Below, piece after piece: positions 48,977 to 62,500 of a stretch of 64,000 bases of DNA; within the stretch, counting starts at the first letter, position 1, and every line of letters starts with the position of its first letter. The translations under genes and the position numbers were made by a program. Source of the stretch: Ptychodera flava (lineage: Eukaryota > Hemichordata > Enteropneusta > Ptychoderidae); NCBI RefSeq assembly GCF_041260155.1, contig NC_091931.1:27421654-27485653 (forward strand), given 5' to 3'. Under the pieces are notes generated by a model. It made no database searches. It saw only the letters and a list, made by a program, of their open reading frames with translations, and had not been told where the DNA came from.

Positions 48977-49651
48977 ATATGTAACTATTGCATCATTTTG
49001 TGAGAGAGCGGGATGAGAATTGGTTATAACAGCTTTGGAAGGAAAAGTGTGCAAGTACCGGCGACTCAACTCGACAGACTCGGAAACCCATGATCGACAT
49101 ACATCTTGGTGGTGATGCCTAAATATATAAAAACCCAACTCATGACAGGCGAAAATAAGACCGTAAAATAAAAATCGAAAGTGAAATGGACATGGACGAA
49201 GGCATGTACGCAACATTTGAAGTGACTGAAAATATGGCACATCATTGCCTTAAGCTTGTCGATGTTGCTTTTTCTACATTAGACTGATTGCTCAGGTAAC
49301 AAGTCCAGGATCTTGGCGTCCATAACCCATAACACGATTGGAACTAATTTGGGATAATTGGAATTTTCATATTTTTCAAATTTCTCAATAGCTAAATGTT
49401 GCAATATTGCAAATTACTTATAAAAACAAGTGTGTAATGTAAAAAGAAAAGCGGATAAGATTACATCGACATTACTTCACCATCCAATTATCCCAAATTA
49501 GTTTAAATCGTGTTCCATGTAATTTACATTTTTATTCTTATATTGGCTGCTTCAGAAGATATTCTTGGAAATATATAATAGTTAAGGGGAATGTGTTTTT
49601 TATTAAACTGATACATAACTTTCTGTGTACTGTTTGTTTGCTGATATTCAG
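46260..49651. other. Spacer, no recognised gene
   Basis: A GC-richer patch lies at about 46440-46730 with an unassigned minus-strand frame (46431-46790, 119 codons) that resembles no family I know. An (AAAT)n microsatellite is at 48914-48978. Nothing else is supported. Confidence 0.45.
48914..48978. repeat. (AAAT)n microsatellite
   Basis: About 16 tetranucleotide units, seen directly. Confidence 0.95.
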
Positions 49652-49781
49652 AGCGATAGTCGCGGTGCAAATGATGAGACAGTATGAAGATGAACTTGAC
49701 CAGCTCGTTTTTCGAAATTTTTTGACTAAATTCTACCGTTCTATTGATGGTTTCCGAGATGTTGCGTATAACAACCTGGAG
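49652..49781 (+). CDS. Candidate exon of unrecognised gene (a)
   Basis: Acceptor TTTGCTGATATTCAG before 49652 and donor GTATCA at 49782. Only one frame is open (enters phase 2, leaves phase 0). The peptide is protein-like: AIVAVQMMRQYEDELDQLVF, then RNFLTKFYRSIDGFRDVAYN. I do not recognise a family. It has no confirmed partner exons, so it may belong to the same gene as the candidates at 51949 and 55004 or stand alone. Confidence 0.35.
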
Positions 49782-50287
49782 GTATCATAACGTCACGGAA
49801 CTCACTGGTCATTGCAATGAGTGAGCGGAGATGACGACTTCGGATGACGGTCTCAGTCTCAACCTATAATCACACAAAGCAAAATTAATGACCCCTTTCA
49901 GCGTCACCAAATATTTTAAAAAGAGATGTGCCCATTTACAAGTCAATGTCTTTTTGCGCAAGGAACACAGTTTAGTTGATTTAACACCGTAAGCAACCTG
50001 AGCAACCTAAGAACAACTAGACGAATTGTTCCTAGGGCGTTTGCACTGTGCATGAAGCCATAGCAAACTTCAGCAGTTCACTGACAAAAGTCAGAATATG
50101 TTGCAATGATGCTATTTTAACACATGTTATCAAAACTTTGCTACGATATAAAATAGTGCACGACAATCTATCCACTTCCATCGTCGTTCACTAAAATCTG
50201 ATTGTCTAAGTGTGACAATCAGAACCCTCTCCCACTTTGGGCCATGGGGACCCATATCCCGCTTAGTACGCAACTGCTGTTAAAATT

Positions 50288-50289
<2 letters not shown>

Positions 50290-50342
<53 letters not shown>
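50290..50342. repeat. (GA)n microsatellite
   Basis: About 53 bp of GA dinucleotide. Confidence 0.95.
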
Positions 50343-50345
<3 letters not shown>

Positions 50346-51948
50346 GGGCAATAAATGACAAATCACATTTCATTTTATATCTCCTGTTTCGTAGAATCGG
50401 AGAAGTTTCTATTACTTTCGTTTCAATTCTCCGAACTGCTAGTGGATCTTTGCTAGTGTCAGCGTTCAGCTCGAATCAGATTCGTTCATCAACGTGTTCG
50501 AATATGGAGTCATAAGGGAAGGGATTGATTAAACGGTCCGGATCACTGTTGAAAAGTCTTTAAAAATTTGAAACTAATATTTAGATCTCGAAATTTATGA
50601 ATCCGTTGTTCTTCTGTAGAATTACAAGCGTTGTGTGTCAAATATGGGTCGGATTCTGCGTCAAATTTCGAAGTAGCAATCTGCATCATGGTATGCCGAA
50701 CAGAACCTAGCCACGCGTTTTGAATTCATGCGATCTCCTTACAGCTCGGTTAGGAGAACTTGAAATTCCCTTCCAAGTTATACACTATGTGCATTAATAT
50801 TTCCAGGTTTATGAACTGAAATATATTAATTGCTATTTGTTTCATCCTATTATGTCCCTTTTTCGATCTTCTACTGAGTCAAACCAAACAAGATTCGGCT
50901 CGCTCCAGACAATATAAGCGAAAGGGGATTTTCTCAGTCTGTTCAGAATAGTCTGTCTGGGATAGAAAGTGTCTTCGGGCGACGGCGTCTGTAAACTGTG
51001 CTATATGAATAATACACTACATATAGCCACAGCGTATTTTGAATCTTTTGCGAGTCTTTACTGTGCAAATATCCAAGATGACTGTTTTCTTTACATACCT
51101 AACACAAGCACACAGGGTTTCCGAATGAATACCACTAGAGCCGTACACTCTTAGGCATACTTGACGTATGCAGCAGCCAGACATTACATAAAGGGAACGA
51201 GCTGTTGGTCGCTGCAATCTGTGTACCCGGGTCTGTGTACAACCTTCAGGAACCCTCATTTCCTGCACGCCGATTGAATGGCTCCATGGCACTCACACTA
51301 TCGCAAACGTGAACAACGGTGCAGTGCTGGTGAAATTTATGTGGTGACGGATCAGAATTGTCATTTGAACGGTCACAAACTTTTACTCACCTTCAGAAGT
51401 CTCTCTGTAATATGTGATGGTGAACGTCATAAATTGCACAAAAGTACAGAGGATTGTAGTTGATGGCCGAGGCGTCTACTCGAAACGAACTCATACTCAT
51501 ATAGTGGATTGTTTTTGAACGCTTCTAAATAACACAGTCTATTGACGTATTCGAAGCTTTCTGGGAATAGCTTTCTCAGGAATTACCAGGAATATGAACA
51601 AGGGAGCAAGAATACTTCTTTTCTTTTTCGAAAAATTAAACGTCTTGGTCATTTGGACCTCTAGTGTTATTGTGCGCTTCGAGGAATTGTTGAAACCGAT
51701 CAATGGCTCTTTTCATAGAAACGACTGGAACCTGGAATGTGTGTGATTTCGCGTTGGTTGTCATTAGGACAATGATACATTCAGTACTGAGATGTGTCAT
51801 TTAATAAGACGCAGAATATAAGTCGTGATTTAGAAAGTCATCGACCGGTCCATTTTATGTAGCTGTATGTTCTACATTTACGACTACTCATGGAAAAGTG
51901 CGATCTTTATAAATTTAAGTTTATAATGATGGTCCCCCCCCCTTGCAG

Positions 51949-52113
51949 CAGCCCTCGGAGACCAAAGTGGTAATGTTTCCCCGTGTTTTAGAAGATACCT
52001 GCGAAACTTTACACGATATTTGGATCATGGTGGCATGTCACATATGGCACAGATTTGCAAGCTAACCAACATGACAGACATTTACGAAGAAAAGTCCAGT
52101 GTTTTCATTTCAG
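51949..52113 (+). CDS. Candidate exon of unrecognised gene (b)
   Basis: Acceptor with a long C tract (CCCCCCCCTTGCAG) before 51949 and donor GTTTCT at 52114; 165 nt, phase 1-1. It reads ALGDQSGNVSPCFRRYLRNF, then TRYLDHGGMSHMAQICK and YEEKSSVFIS. A second frame (phase 0: QPSETKVVMFPRVLEDTCET...) is also open to a stop at about 52064 and would join candidate exon (a) directly as a terminal exon. The two readings cannot both be right and I cannot decide between them. Confidence 0.3.
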
Positions 52114-52290
52114 GTTTCTTGTCTGTTTATGTTGAGAAGAAATTAACATTTCGCAGTTATTCAGACACCCGGGAAGAAGTTCGGTATCGAATAAATTTTG
52201 ACTCACCCGGTTTTATTTGTCAAAGTTTGTCAACTTTGCAATCTCAGAAAGATGGCCAGAACATCGCTTCTGTTTTGTAATTACTATTTA

Positions 52291-52321
<31 letters not shown>

Positions 52322-53250
52322 TACTTCGCAATTACCTGTTTTCAGCAAAAAAAAAAGAATTTATGATTTGCCCTTCGGAGAAGTAACAGCCATATTGAAT
52401 TCTTCTTCACTGTGAGGAATTGTTACACTTGAATTAAGGATTCCGGACAAGTTGTGTGTGATGTATCATTGTCAATGGTTGAGATACGGTGTTAAATTGA
52501 AAACACGGAGTGACGTATCTTCCCCTGTCGCTGTCATAACAGGCAGATTTTGTGACCACTCGTAGGGCAATCACTAAATTTTGAAAACATTGAAGTTATT
52601 TTCTGAGGACTTGAATATTTTTCATCATAATTTTATGACCCTACTCGTAATCAGCGCACACTCTATTTAATTTGTTCTAATGATGAGAGAGTGCCAGTGG
52701 ACACTCAGGTAAGGTCTATAAATCGAACTGTCGAACTCTCGAGTGCTTGTTGTCTTACTAAACAGATAGAGTTTAAAATCAGCAAAGGTACGTTTAATCG
52801 TAGAACAGTGGATTTCCAACACCTCAAGTATCAGCCACGCACGTAGTTGAATGCCTCAGAGCTACTTATTATCAGTGACCGTACAGAAATTTCCTGTGAC
52901 CTTGCAGCTTTGCTAATCATACTACAGCACCTACACGATTTAAACGCTCGAAGAATAATTTGGAATTCGTGACATTTTCGCGTTTCAGCGCGAATTTTAG
53001 TAAAAATCTTCCGACGGCGGTTGTAATAGTTTTCTGATGGACATTCGGCAACTGATGACTTAAACGTATTTTGGTCCTATGCCAGGTACAAACGTAATAC
53101 TTTATCTTTTGAACCCATTTTACTATAGGCTTCATTTGTCTTACGATGCCGTACATATATCCCAGTTGTTTCATATGTTTTTAAGAACACCTATATACAA
53201 TACAGATATTTCGTCACCCTTTTCATGTGGTGTGATTTACACTTAAATGA

Positions 53251-53622
53251 ATTTTAGTGTATCGAAAAACTGATAAGGGCAACAGTAAAATCGATGCGGT
53301 CAACAGTATGTTAATTACATTTTATAAGGAACTTATCAGCTAGGCAGTAATAGAGGAATCAACTCCGTCTGCAAAAGTTGAAACATTGTCTAGCAGGAAG
53401 TCAGACGGAGTCAAAACAACACCCACCCGATCCACAAACACTGGTGCCAGCGTCTGACCTCCTGCTAAACAATGATTCAACTTTTGCACACATACATGTA
53501 GTTGATTTCTCTATCACCGCCTAGCTTATAATTGCACAGTCTTTCATCATAAAATGTAACTAACAATTTGTTGTCCACGTCGATTTACTGTTGTTCTTAT
53601 CGGTTTTTCGATACAGTAAAAT
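53251..53622. mobile_element. Inverted-repeat element, 0.37 kb
   Basis: The termini ATTTTAGTGTATCGAAAAAC (53251) and, from the other side, ATTTTACTGTATCGAAAAAC are inverted copies. Inner blocks also pair (GGCAGTAATAGAGGAATCAAC with GGCGGTGATAGAGAAATCAAC; GCAAAAGTTGAA; TAGCAGGAAGTCAGACG), so the whole element folds back with arms of about 150 bp. No ORF and no clear target-site duplication. Confidence 0.72.
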
Positions 53623-55003
53623 GCATTTGTTTGTGAATTTGACCCATTTTGGAATCTTGCTTTTCGGTCGATTGGACTTCTGCTGCACTGAGGCCGACGG
53701 AAGTAAACGCTTGCAGACTAAATAAAATTCCAACCAACAATCATCCAGAGAAAATGGGACCACTTAATAATTACCACACCATAATGAGTCTTTAAGACAA
53801 AGTATTATAATTTTAAGATTCTCTCATAGAAATAATGAATTTAATCATTTAAAGGATTTCATAAGAGCCAATGAATAGCTGTGCCATGTTGAAGGACACG
53901 ACAAGAAGTCGGGAGGGGCACCTCGTTACCGCTATCAGGGCTGAACACTTTTGTGCTTCTGACATACATGTGTAATCATGCACAGACTAACAGGTCATCT
54001 AGGGTCACGATAGCCAATCAATGTCCCCTTTGGAAATGTGCACTGTCGTATTTGGTTTGGCCCTTGTGAGTACTCGTAAATCAATAGATTGGTATTGGTT
54101 GCTTCTAACAAAACATTGTTCTGACGTATTCAGAGCGTTCTTATTGTACTCTCTTATGGAAATAGCATGAGTACGACAATAGGGGTGACCAAGGCTCATT
54201 GCGTACCTTAGTAAACAACGTCTTGATGCCTAGACGACCATAGATAATGTTGTGAACCTACTTTTAATATTCACATTCAACAGTTATAAAGTAGGGGATG
54301 ACCGAACAAAGTCTTGAATAACGAAAGAAAGTGTAAATTTGCCAATATTTGAATGCAAGAAAGTAATAGCTAGTGTTCAACTAGGTAAGAGTAAAACAAT
54401 GACCCCATGACTAAATACAGAACTTTTAATACATGACAGTTGTCTGAAAATATTGCTTGTCTTGTACCTGTATGTATGTATTGCTGTAAGAATTAAAGGT
54501 CAGAGGTCAGGGATACAGACATCCATGGATTTCTTGTTGACATTGGGACACACTGACCTTTATTTGATAGAAAGTTGCTGACAAAACCTTGTATTTCAAT
54601 CTCTTATATATTGAGATACGAAAGTGGCTTTTCTGTCATTGGTATGGTTATTGTTACTATTACGTATTATCATTCAGCTGCCATATACAGGGGCAGTAGC
54701 TAACTTTGATAATTTTGGCAGTATTTTTGTTCAGCATATCGACTAGAGTCTTGTTCTCCTCCGTATGTTGAACTGTCCAGCATTCGGCTTGCCAAAACAG
54801 CCTGTGTATGCGTTCAGTGCATTAGTATCGTTGACAAAGAATTTCAGTACATTGAAATTCATGACAAGTTGGATATTCTATGTTTCAGCATGCCGTAGGG
54901 AGGTAGCATGAAACTCAGACATCTCCTTAGCGTCCAGGTTGTGAAACCATTTATTGCTCTGCTCTGCTCTGGTCAGAAATCTTAGCCTTGATTATTCCCC
55001 CAG

Positions 55004-55122
55004 TTTTACGGAGACAATTTGACATCTATTCAGAAGATTCCGTGTATTGCAGGCCTTATACTGTTCAATTGATAACGTCATCGATCCCCACAGAAGGGAA
55101 GAGGCCATTGTATTTAACTCAG
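55004..55122 (+). CDS. Candidate exon of unrecognised gene (c)
   Basis: Acceptor TATTCCCCCAG before 55004 and donor GTGAAT at 55123; 119 nt, phase 1 to 0. It encodes LRRQFDIYSEDSVYCRPYTV followed by QLITSSIPTEGKRPLYLTQ, which is balanced in composition. No family recognised. Its entry phase fits candidate (b) read in phase 1-1. Confidence 0.3.
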
Positions 55123-56862
55123 GTGAATAATAATACTAATTTTTTATTTTTTATTTTTTATTTATTTATTCTTTAATTCGAGAACGTACTCATAAAACCA
55201 GAGGAAAACACAAAAAACTTACTCTACAAGAAAATAAAATAAAACTAGACATACTCTTCACTTGGAACAAAAGTACATAAAGTTTAAAACATTCTGAAAA
55301 ATCTTGCGCCAAAGATGCTGTGTCGATGCTAATACTCAAGCAAATCACTTTTCTGTCTTCTTTGATGAAACAAGGTTATATCATCTCATTTTTTGTGAAA
55401 GCAGGAAAGCTATATGTACTATGTGCTTGTAACGCTTGAGAATGCTATATAATAGTACCCACTGATTGTCAGAGGGAGGTTCCAACAACAATCGCCTTTC
55501 CTATGAATGACTCTAGAAATTCACAGAAAACAGCAGAGGAAGAGAAAACTAGCATAAAAGCAGATCATTCTGTATATTTAAAAGAAACACTCGTCGCAAC
55601 TGCGTCTGTGCGAGTTTCTTGTTTACAAACAATGTATTTCGTGCACGATATCTAGATGCAACTCATCATCAAAGCTGCAAATTTAAATTAAACGATGTAG
55701 ATTATGGCAGACATTTTTAGCTTTCATCAATCACCATCGTATCTTGGATACAGTGTTTACATTGGTCGTATGGGTCCCATACGATCTTTGAGCGCAGTTC
55801 AGACGAATGTATTCCTTTAACGTAAAGTTCTTGAATCTATGGCTTCAACTGAAGTGCTACATTTTTGCACCTACTTATGCAACACGGCTTCCATATAGGG
55901 AACGATAAAACAGTTAATTTAAAGTGGCAGGTTTTTGTCAGCTTTACCTCTGAGCAAAGTGACAAACTAAACTGTGCACAATTTTCAAGGGAGAACAATG
56001 GACTAAAATAGCATAAATAGTCAATTTCAACAAACACTAATTGGAGAAGCACGGACTGCCGCCTATGAAGAAAACAAAATGATAAGGAACTGTATGTGAG
56101 TTTCTTCAAAGCCAATACAGATGAAAGAAAGTGTCTAGGATAATGTTACCCAAAGTATCCTTTTATGGAATCGAAGCCAAAACAGAGATCAGTTAGCTGT
56201 GATTGTTAGGAAAGAAATGTATATTCTTGTATTACGTCACTATCCACCTTATTTTCTTAATAGAGCTAGAGATACTCTAGATCTGATACCATGCCTTCAA
56301 GATTTCAGCTTTGAGGCACCGCTTCCCGTCACTGTTTATTCTACCAATCAGAGCTTCCATCTGATGAGAAAATCTGCTAGATCTATCATCATGTGCCTTT
56401 CGCAATGATGACTCATAAGCCTTTACCGCCCAAACTGCTTTATCAACAGGAAACCTCGCCTTCCTAAATCAGAGACATTTCTACTTTCAAGAGAGATGCT
56501 TCCAGTCACTGGACTCCACGTTTTTCCACTCGTTTGCAGGTCGGTAGTTCAAGTGAAGCCCAAATTAGGTCAGTGAGATAAATTTCAGTGCCTATGATAG
56601 CACATTTCAATCGATCGCTCGTGAATGGGGTGTTTTTTCTGGGCCTTGAAGGTGGCTGATGAGCCTTGATCAGGGGCATCTCGATTCCACCCTTGGTTGT
56701 ATAATAGATCGGGAGTGACGTTGGGCGACCTACGTCGTTTTTTGGTCACGATTACAGTTTTCTTTTACAATTATCAACAACATCGACAAACAACAGCAAA
56801 GAATGACACATTGTTTTTTAATATTTTTTATTATCGTCATCATCATCATCACCACCATCAAC

Positions 56863-56911
56863 AACAACAACAACAACAATAACAACAACAACAATAAACA
56901 ACAACAACAAG
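56863..56911. repeat. (CAA)n microsatellite
   Basis: Interrupted CAA trinucleotide array preceded by a (CAT)n run from about 56835. The His/Gln-rich frame across it is a by-product. Confidence 0.9.
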
Positions 56912-57239
56912 ATTACTCCATTCCGTGTGTTTTTACGACCAACAAAGACCTTAACATCGCGGACAAGTTTTCACAGCGGTAGGCGGTGTAGCACTAGCGG
57001 GGCCTTCGATCACATTCCCATGCTTTGATCAACGAAATGAACCGCAAAATAAACAAGAGTTGACTGATGAGGTTGATTATGATTTTACAACGATGTGTTT
57101 TGTCCGAGTACGATCGCGATCGAGTTCACATTGCATATATTTCAATATGGCGGCGGCCATGTTGGTCGACGTGTTTATAACGTGTAGACATTGATCCTGG
57201 TGTCGCGTGTAGTCCAGTCAATCTAAGCCAAAAAAGGGG

Positions 57240-58420
57240 TCAACCTAGGACTAATTGCAACAGAAATTATTTCTTCACCATGCATTTTGGAAAGGTCCTA
57301 GAAATAACATACTAAAAGTATAATAAAATCTAAGGGGTGCAACAGTGCCTAATTTGCATAAATGTAAAGGGGGCTCATGGGTATAAAATTGTCGCTGATA
57401 GATGGTTTCTACTTAAAATATGTGGCTAAACATGATTTTGATATAGGTTTGTTGGCTTATTTGTCTCCTTTTTTGTCTAGGCAATATTGTTGAAAATATT
57501 TTGTCGTCATAGAAATATTCCTCATTTGCATAAATCCAATATGGCCGCCACAACACTTCACTTTTCTTAGTTTTTCTCGAATTGATAACTATTTTTAAGC
57601 AACTACTGACAGCAATAAAATAATTTTTTCACATTGTAATTTAGACAAGTCCTAGAATTACATATTAAAAGCCTAGTACAATATAAAATTGTAAAGAGTG
57701 CCTAATTTGCATAGATGTGAAAAGATTATGGGTACAAACTTAGTGCTGATAGAATGTTTCTGCTAAAAATAATTGGCTAAACATGATATTGTATGCAGGT
57801 TTTTGGCTTATTTGCCTTGTTTTTGGTTTAGGTAATGTTGATGGAAATATCTAGTCGTCATAGAAATATTCCTAATTTGCATAAATCCAATATGGCCGCC
57901 ACAACTTTCACTTTTCTTTGTATTTTTCCCAATTAATAAGTATTATTATGCTACTTCTGACAGCAATAGAATTATTTATCCACTGTGTGTTTCAGAGAAG
58001 TCCTACAATGACATACTAAAAGCCTGGTACAATCTAGAAATGTAAACAATGCCAAATTTGCATATATGTAAAATTATTATGGTTACAAACTAGGTGCTGA
58101 TAGAATGTTGCTACTAAAAATATTCCGCTAAACATGATATATGCGGGTTTTGGGCTTATTTGCCTCGTTTTTGGTTCAGGTAATGTTGATAAAAATATTT
58201 TGTCGTCATAGAAATATAGATAATGGGAGCAATACATTCACTGATAAAAGAAATATGCATATTGAATTGAGGAAAATGCGACATTATGTTCAAGTAATGT
58301 CTGCATTTATCTTAATTTTTGGCCAGGCAATATTTTTGAATACATTTTATCGCCCGAGAAATATTCTAATTTGCCTAAATTAAGTATGGCTGCCACTGCA
58401 TTTCATTAAAACAATTAATT
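57240..58420. repeat. Tandem array, period about 352 bp, three diverged units
   Basis: Landmarks repeat at regular distance: ACATACTAAAAG at about 57306, 57659 and 58012, and AATCCAATATGGCCGCCAC at about 57535 and 57886. Each unit also carries CTAATTTGCATA and a TGGCTTATTTG stretch. Units differ by many substitutions, so the array is old. A further, partial unit is split by the retrotransposon at 59574. Confidence 0.8.
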
Positions 58421-59300
58421 AGGCATATAACTCTGAATTTACGGCACCCAAGTCAATGAAATTGGGTACAGATATTGTTTTGATAAATATCTAATTGTAC
58501 TGAGAAGCATTTGGCAGTGTCAAGTTAACAAATAAGTCATTTGCATATTTTATGAAGTTTTGTAATTAGTGATATAACTCCAAAATAACTGCACCAAATG
58601 TGATGAAATTTGCTGCAGATACTGATCCGACAGATATCTAATTGTGGTGTAGAGCATTTAGTTGTGTTAAGTTAATTAAGGGTTCATTTGCATATTTAAT
58701 GAACTTTGTAATTAGTGATATTACTCCAAAATTACAGCGTTAAATTTGATGAAACTTGCTACAGATGTTGATCTGATAAATATCCAATTGTACTGAGAAG
58801 CATTGAGCAGTGTCAAGTTAATAATTAGCTCATTTGCATATTTCATGAAGTCTTATAATTAGTCATATAACTCCGAAATAACTGCATCAAACGTGATGAA
58901 AACTGCTGCACATACTGATACGACAGATATCTAACTGTGTTGTGAAGCATAGTGATGTAGAGCATTTAGTTGTGTAAAATTAATTAAGGGTTCACTTGCA
59001 TATTTAAAAACTTTGTAATGAGGTATATAACTCTGAAATTTCGGCACTAAATTTTGTGAAACGTTCTACAGATATTGATTTGATAACAGTGAACAGTGTC
59101 AAGTTAATTTAGGGTTTATTTGCATATTTAATGAACTTTGTAATTATTGACATTACTCTAAACTTACAGCATTAAATTAAATAAAACGTGCTACAAATGT
59201 TGATCTGATGGATATCTAATTGTCACATAAAGCATTGAGCAGTGTCCAGTTAATGAACAGCTCATTTGCATATTAAAGAAAGTTTTGTAATAAGTGATTA
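58420..59300. repeat. Satellite-like array, period about 146 bp, six units
   Basis: The octamer-containing motif TTTGCATATT recurs at about 58540, 58687, 58833, 58994, 59118 and 59264. Around it are shared segments: GTCAAGTTAA before, ATGAA.TTTGTAATTAGTGATAT after, then CTCCAAAAT and GATAAATATCTAATTGT. Units are diverged, with spacing 124-162 bp and mostly 145-147. Confidence 0.83.
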
Positions 59301-59566
59301 AACTCTGAGAGTACTGTGCGAAGTTGAAAAAACCTGGTACATATAGTGATAACATATATCTCATCGTTCTTTGAAGCGCACACGTGAGCATATTCAGTTC
59401 ATATCTGGTTTGTTTTTAGTTCAGGGAATGTTTTAAAATATATCTTGTAGCGATAAAAGCAATTCTTATTTGCATCTGTCCAATAAGTCAACCATGTCAC
59501 TTCCTTTTTCTAATTGGAACACGAACTATTTCTTCACCTTAAATACTTAAAAGGTGAAAAAAGATC

Positions 59567-59573
59567 AAGGTAT
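59567..59573. repeat. Retrotransposon target-site duplication, 5' side
   Basis: AAGGTAT, matching 62938-62944. The A residues merge with the poly(A) tail on the 3' side, so true length is uncertain. Confidence 0.6.
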
Positions 59574-62500
59574 GCGGTCAATAGTGATTCGTAACGAGAG
59601 GGACCTGATGAAGATAGTTTAGACTTGAAATATGTCAAAAAAATTGAAATAGTTATCTAAAATTTTTGAGTGATTTAAGTTTAGTATGGACACTTTTGTA
59701 AATGAGAATATCCAGAGAGTTGAATGTATGGAAGCGCCCATTACTCCCTCCTATTTCAATGACACTTATAATTCCAAACTCGATCAGTCTTTAGCAATTT
59801 CCCATGTAAATGTACGCTCACTGAATAGAAATTTCGAAGATTTCAAACTTTTGTACGAGGACTTATTGAATGAGAAGTTTAAAATTATAGGAGTCTCTGA
59901 AACCTGGAATATGACTAACAGTGACATGTTCAATCTGAACTCTTATGCATTGGAATACAACTGTCGAGAAATGGGAAGGGGAGGTGGTGTTGCTGCTTAC
60001 ATCCATAGTTCTCTAAAATATAAAGTATTATCTTTTCGAGTGTTGCACTCGGAGTCACTGTGGCTAGAAGTTTGTGATAAAAATTACTCTTTCATTATAG
60101 GTATCATATATAGAAAACCAAATACAAGCATAAGAGAATTTGAAAATAGTATGTTAGAAGTACTGGATAGTATCAAACTTGACAAAACACATTGCATTCT
60201 AATTGGTGATCTAAATATGGACTTCTCAAAACAAGATAATAGTGTAGAACAGTTTTACACGAAATTGACATGTTTAGATCTTAAACAGCTCATTTTAACG
60301 CCAACACGAATTACAAATACCTCAAAAACTATTATTGACCATATTTATACAAATATAAACCATTGTCCAGTCTACTCTGGTACTTTAGTTGGAGATATCT
60401 CCGACCATCTACCAGTGTTCACAATCTTTGAGAATATCTACACCAATAGTGGTGTATCTCAGACCGATACAGTATTTTATAGAAGTTATAAGAATTTTTC
60501 TCCAGATAATTTCAGACAAGAGCTGTCAAGACAAACTTGGAACAAGGTTTACATGCATAATGATGTAAATGAAGCTTATAATAATTTTCTTTCAATTTTT
60601 ATTGAATGCTGTAATAGACATGCTCCAATAGTATCACGGTCACTTAAATCGGTCTTAAAACGTAAACCATGGATTACTAAATCAATAAGAAAGTCGATTA
60701 ACAAAAAACACTCTTTATATGCTGAGGTTATTAAATCAGGTCATGAAATGAGCAAAGTCTCAAAGTATAAACGTTATAGAAATGCACTGACAACAGTTTT
60801 AAGGTTTGCAAAACGAGATTACTACGCTACTCTTTTCAGGGAAAATCATGGAAATTCAAAAGCAACTTGGAATACCATCAATGAAGTGCTTGGCTCTCGT
60901 AACAGAAAGTCATGTACTTGTTTGCCTGACCAGCTCATCGTAAATACAGATGAGGGTACTCCGTTAACTTACAATAACCCTCAAGATATTGTAGATGGTT
61001 TTAACAAGTTTTTTACGGGTATTGGTCCAAGCTTGGCGAGTAAAATTTGTAGTTCTAGTTCTTCATATGAGGAGTTTCTCTCACACCCCTCAAATCAGTC
61101 TTTTTTTCTATTTCCTACATGTGAAGCTGAAATTGTTAGTCAACTGAACAGGCTTGACATGAAAAAAGCTGTTGGTTATGACAATGTGTCTGCAAAACTG
61201 TTAGTCAATGCTGCAGAACACATTTCTGGACCTCTTTGTTATATTTTCAATCTATCTTTTACAAGTTGTCGATTCCCAAATGCCCTAAAAGTAGCCCGAG
61301 TAGTTCCAATTTTTAAGAAAGGGTCAAGAGACATTCCTGGAAATTATCGACCTATCTCTGTGCTACCACTTCTTAGCAAAATCTTGGAGAGGATTGTAAA
61401 TAATCGATTAGTTACGTTTTTAAATAAGTATAATCTCCTCTACAAACATCAGTATGGATTTCGAGAGAAACACAGCGCAAAACTGTCATTAATTAATTTA
61501 CTGAACAATTTAACGCAACAAATTGACAAGGGAAATACTACAATAGGAATTTTTCTAGACTTCGCCAAAGCGTTTGACACCATTGACCACTCTATTCTTT
61601 TATCAAAGCTCCATAATTATGGTGTCAGAGGAAACCCCATTCGTTGGTTTACTGATTATTTAAATCAGAGATTCCAATATGTTTCAGCAGATGGTATTAG
61701 TTCTATGAAATTGCCAGTTACGTGTGGAGTGCCTCAGGGATCAATACTTGGACCGACCCTGTTTTTGATTTACATAAATGACCTACCTAATTCATCTGAC
61801 TACTTTGATTTCCGACTGTTTGCAGATGATTCGAATCTTTTCCGCACATACTCGAGTGATACGAAATGTATAGACCTTTCACTAGTAGAAAACCAGTTAA
61901 GACATGTAACCTGTTGGTGTGATGCAAACAAGCTCACTATAAATATTAAGAAAACCACCTATGTATTTTTTCACCAGAAACGTAAATCGATGTATTTACA
62001 TGGTAATATTTGTGTTAAAAGAGTGCCTTTAATTCAGTCTGATCAAGCGTCATTTGTTGGTGTAAATATAGATGAGAACCTAACTTGGAAACAACATATT
62101 ACTAGAGTCAACGCACTAATTAGAATGAAGGCAGGAATTCTTTTTAGAATAAGAAATTTTGTACCACAAAATGTATTAGTATTACTTTATAAATCATTTA
62201 TACAACCATACATTACATATGGTTTAGAAGTATGGGGAAATACGTATTCATCCTATTTAAATTCCATTCTTATCACTCAGAAAATGTGTATGCGAACAAT
62301 AACTTTTTCTGGATTAAGAACGCCGTCATTACCTTTATTTTTTAAATTACGCATCTTAGATGTTTATAAGCTTTACAAGCTGCTTGTTGGTAATTTTGTA
62401 TTTGATTTATATCAGCAAAATGTACCACATCCCATGATAGACTATTTCCAAGTTGTGGATCATTGTTATGACACCCGTCAAAAAGTAGGGATGAATTTAA

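Noticed and set aside
50620-50690. Possible small exon with CTTCTGTAG acceptor and GTATGC donor
   Set aside because: Two frames are open and neither links convincingly to neighbouring candidates; too short to support.
52198-52386. Frame through the (AAT)n tract with an Asn run
   Set aside because: The repeat creates the open frame.
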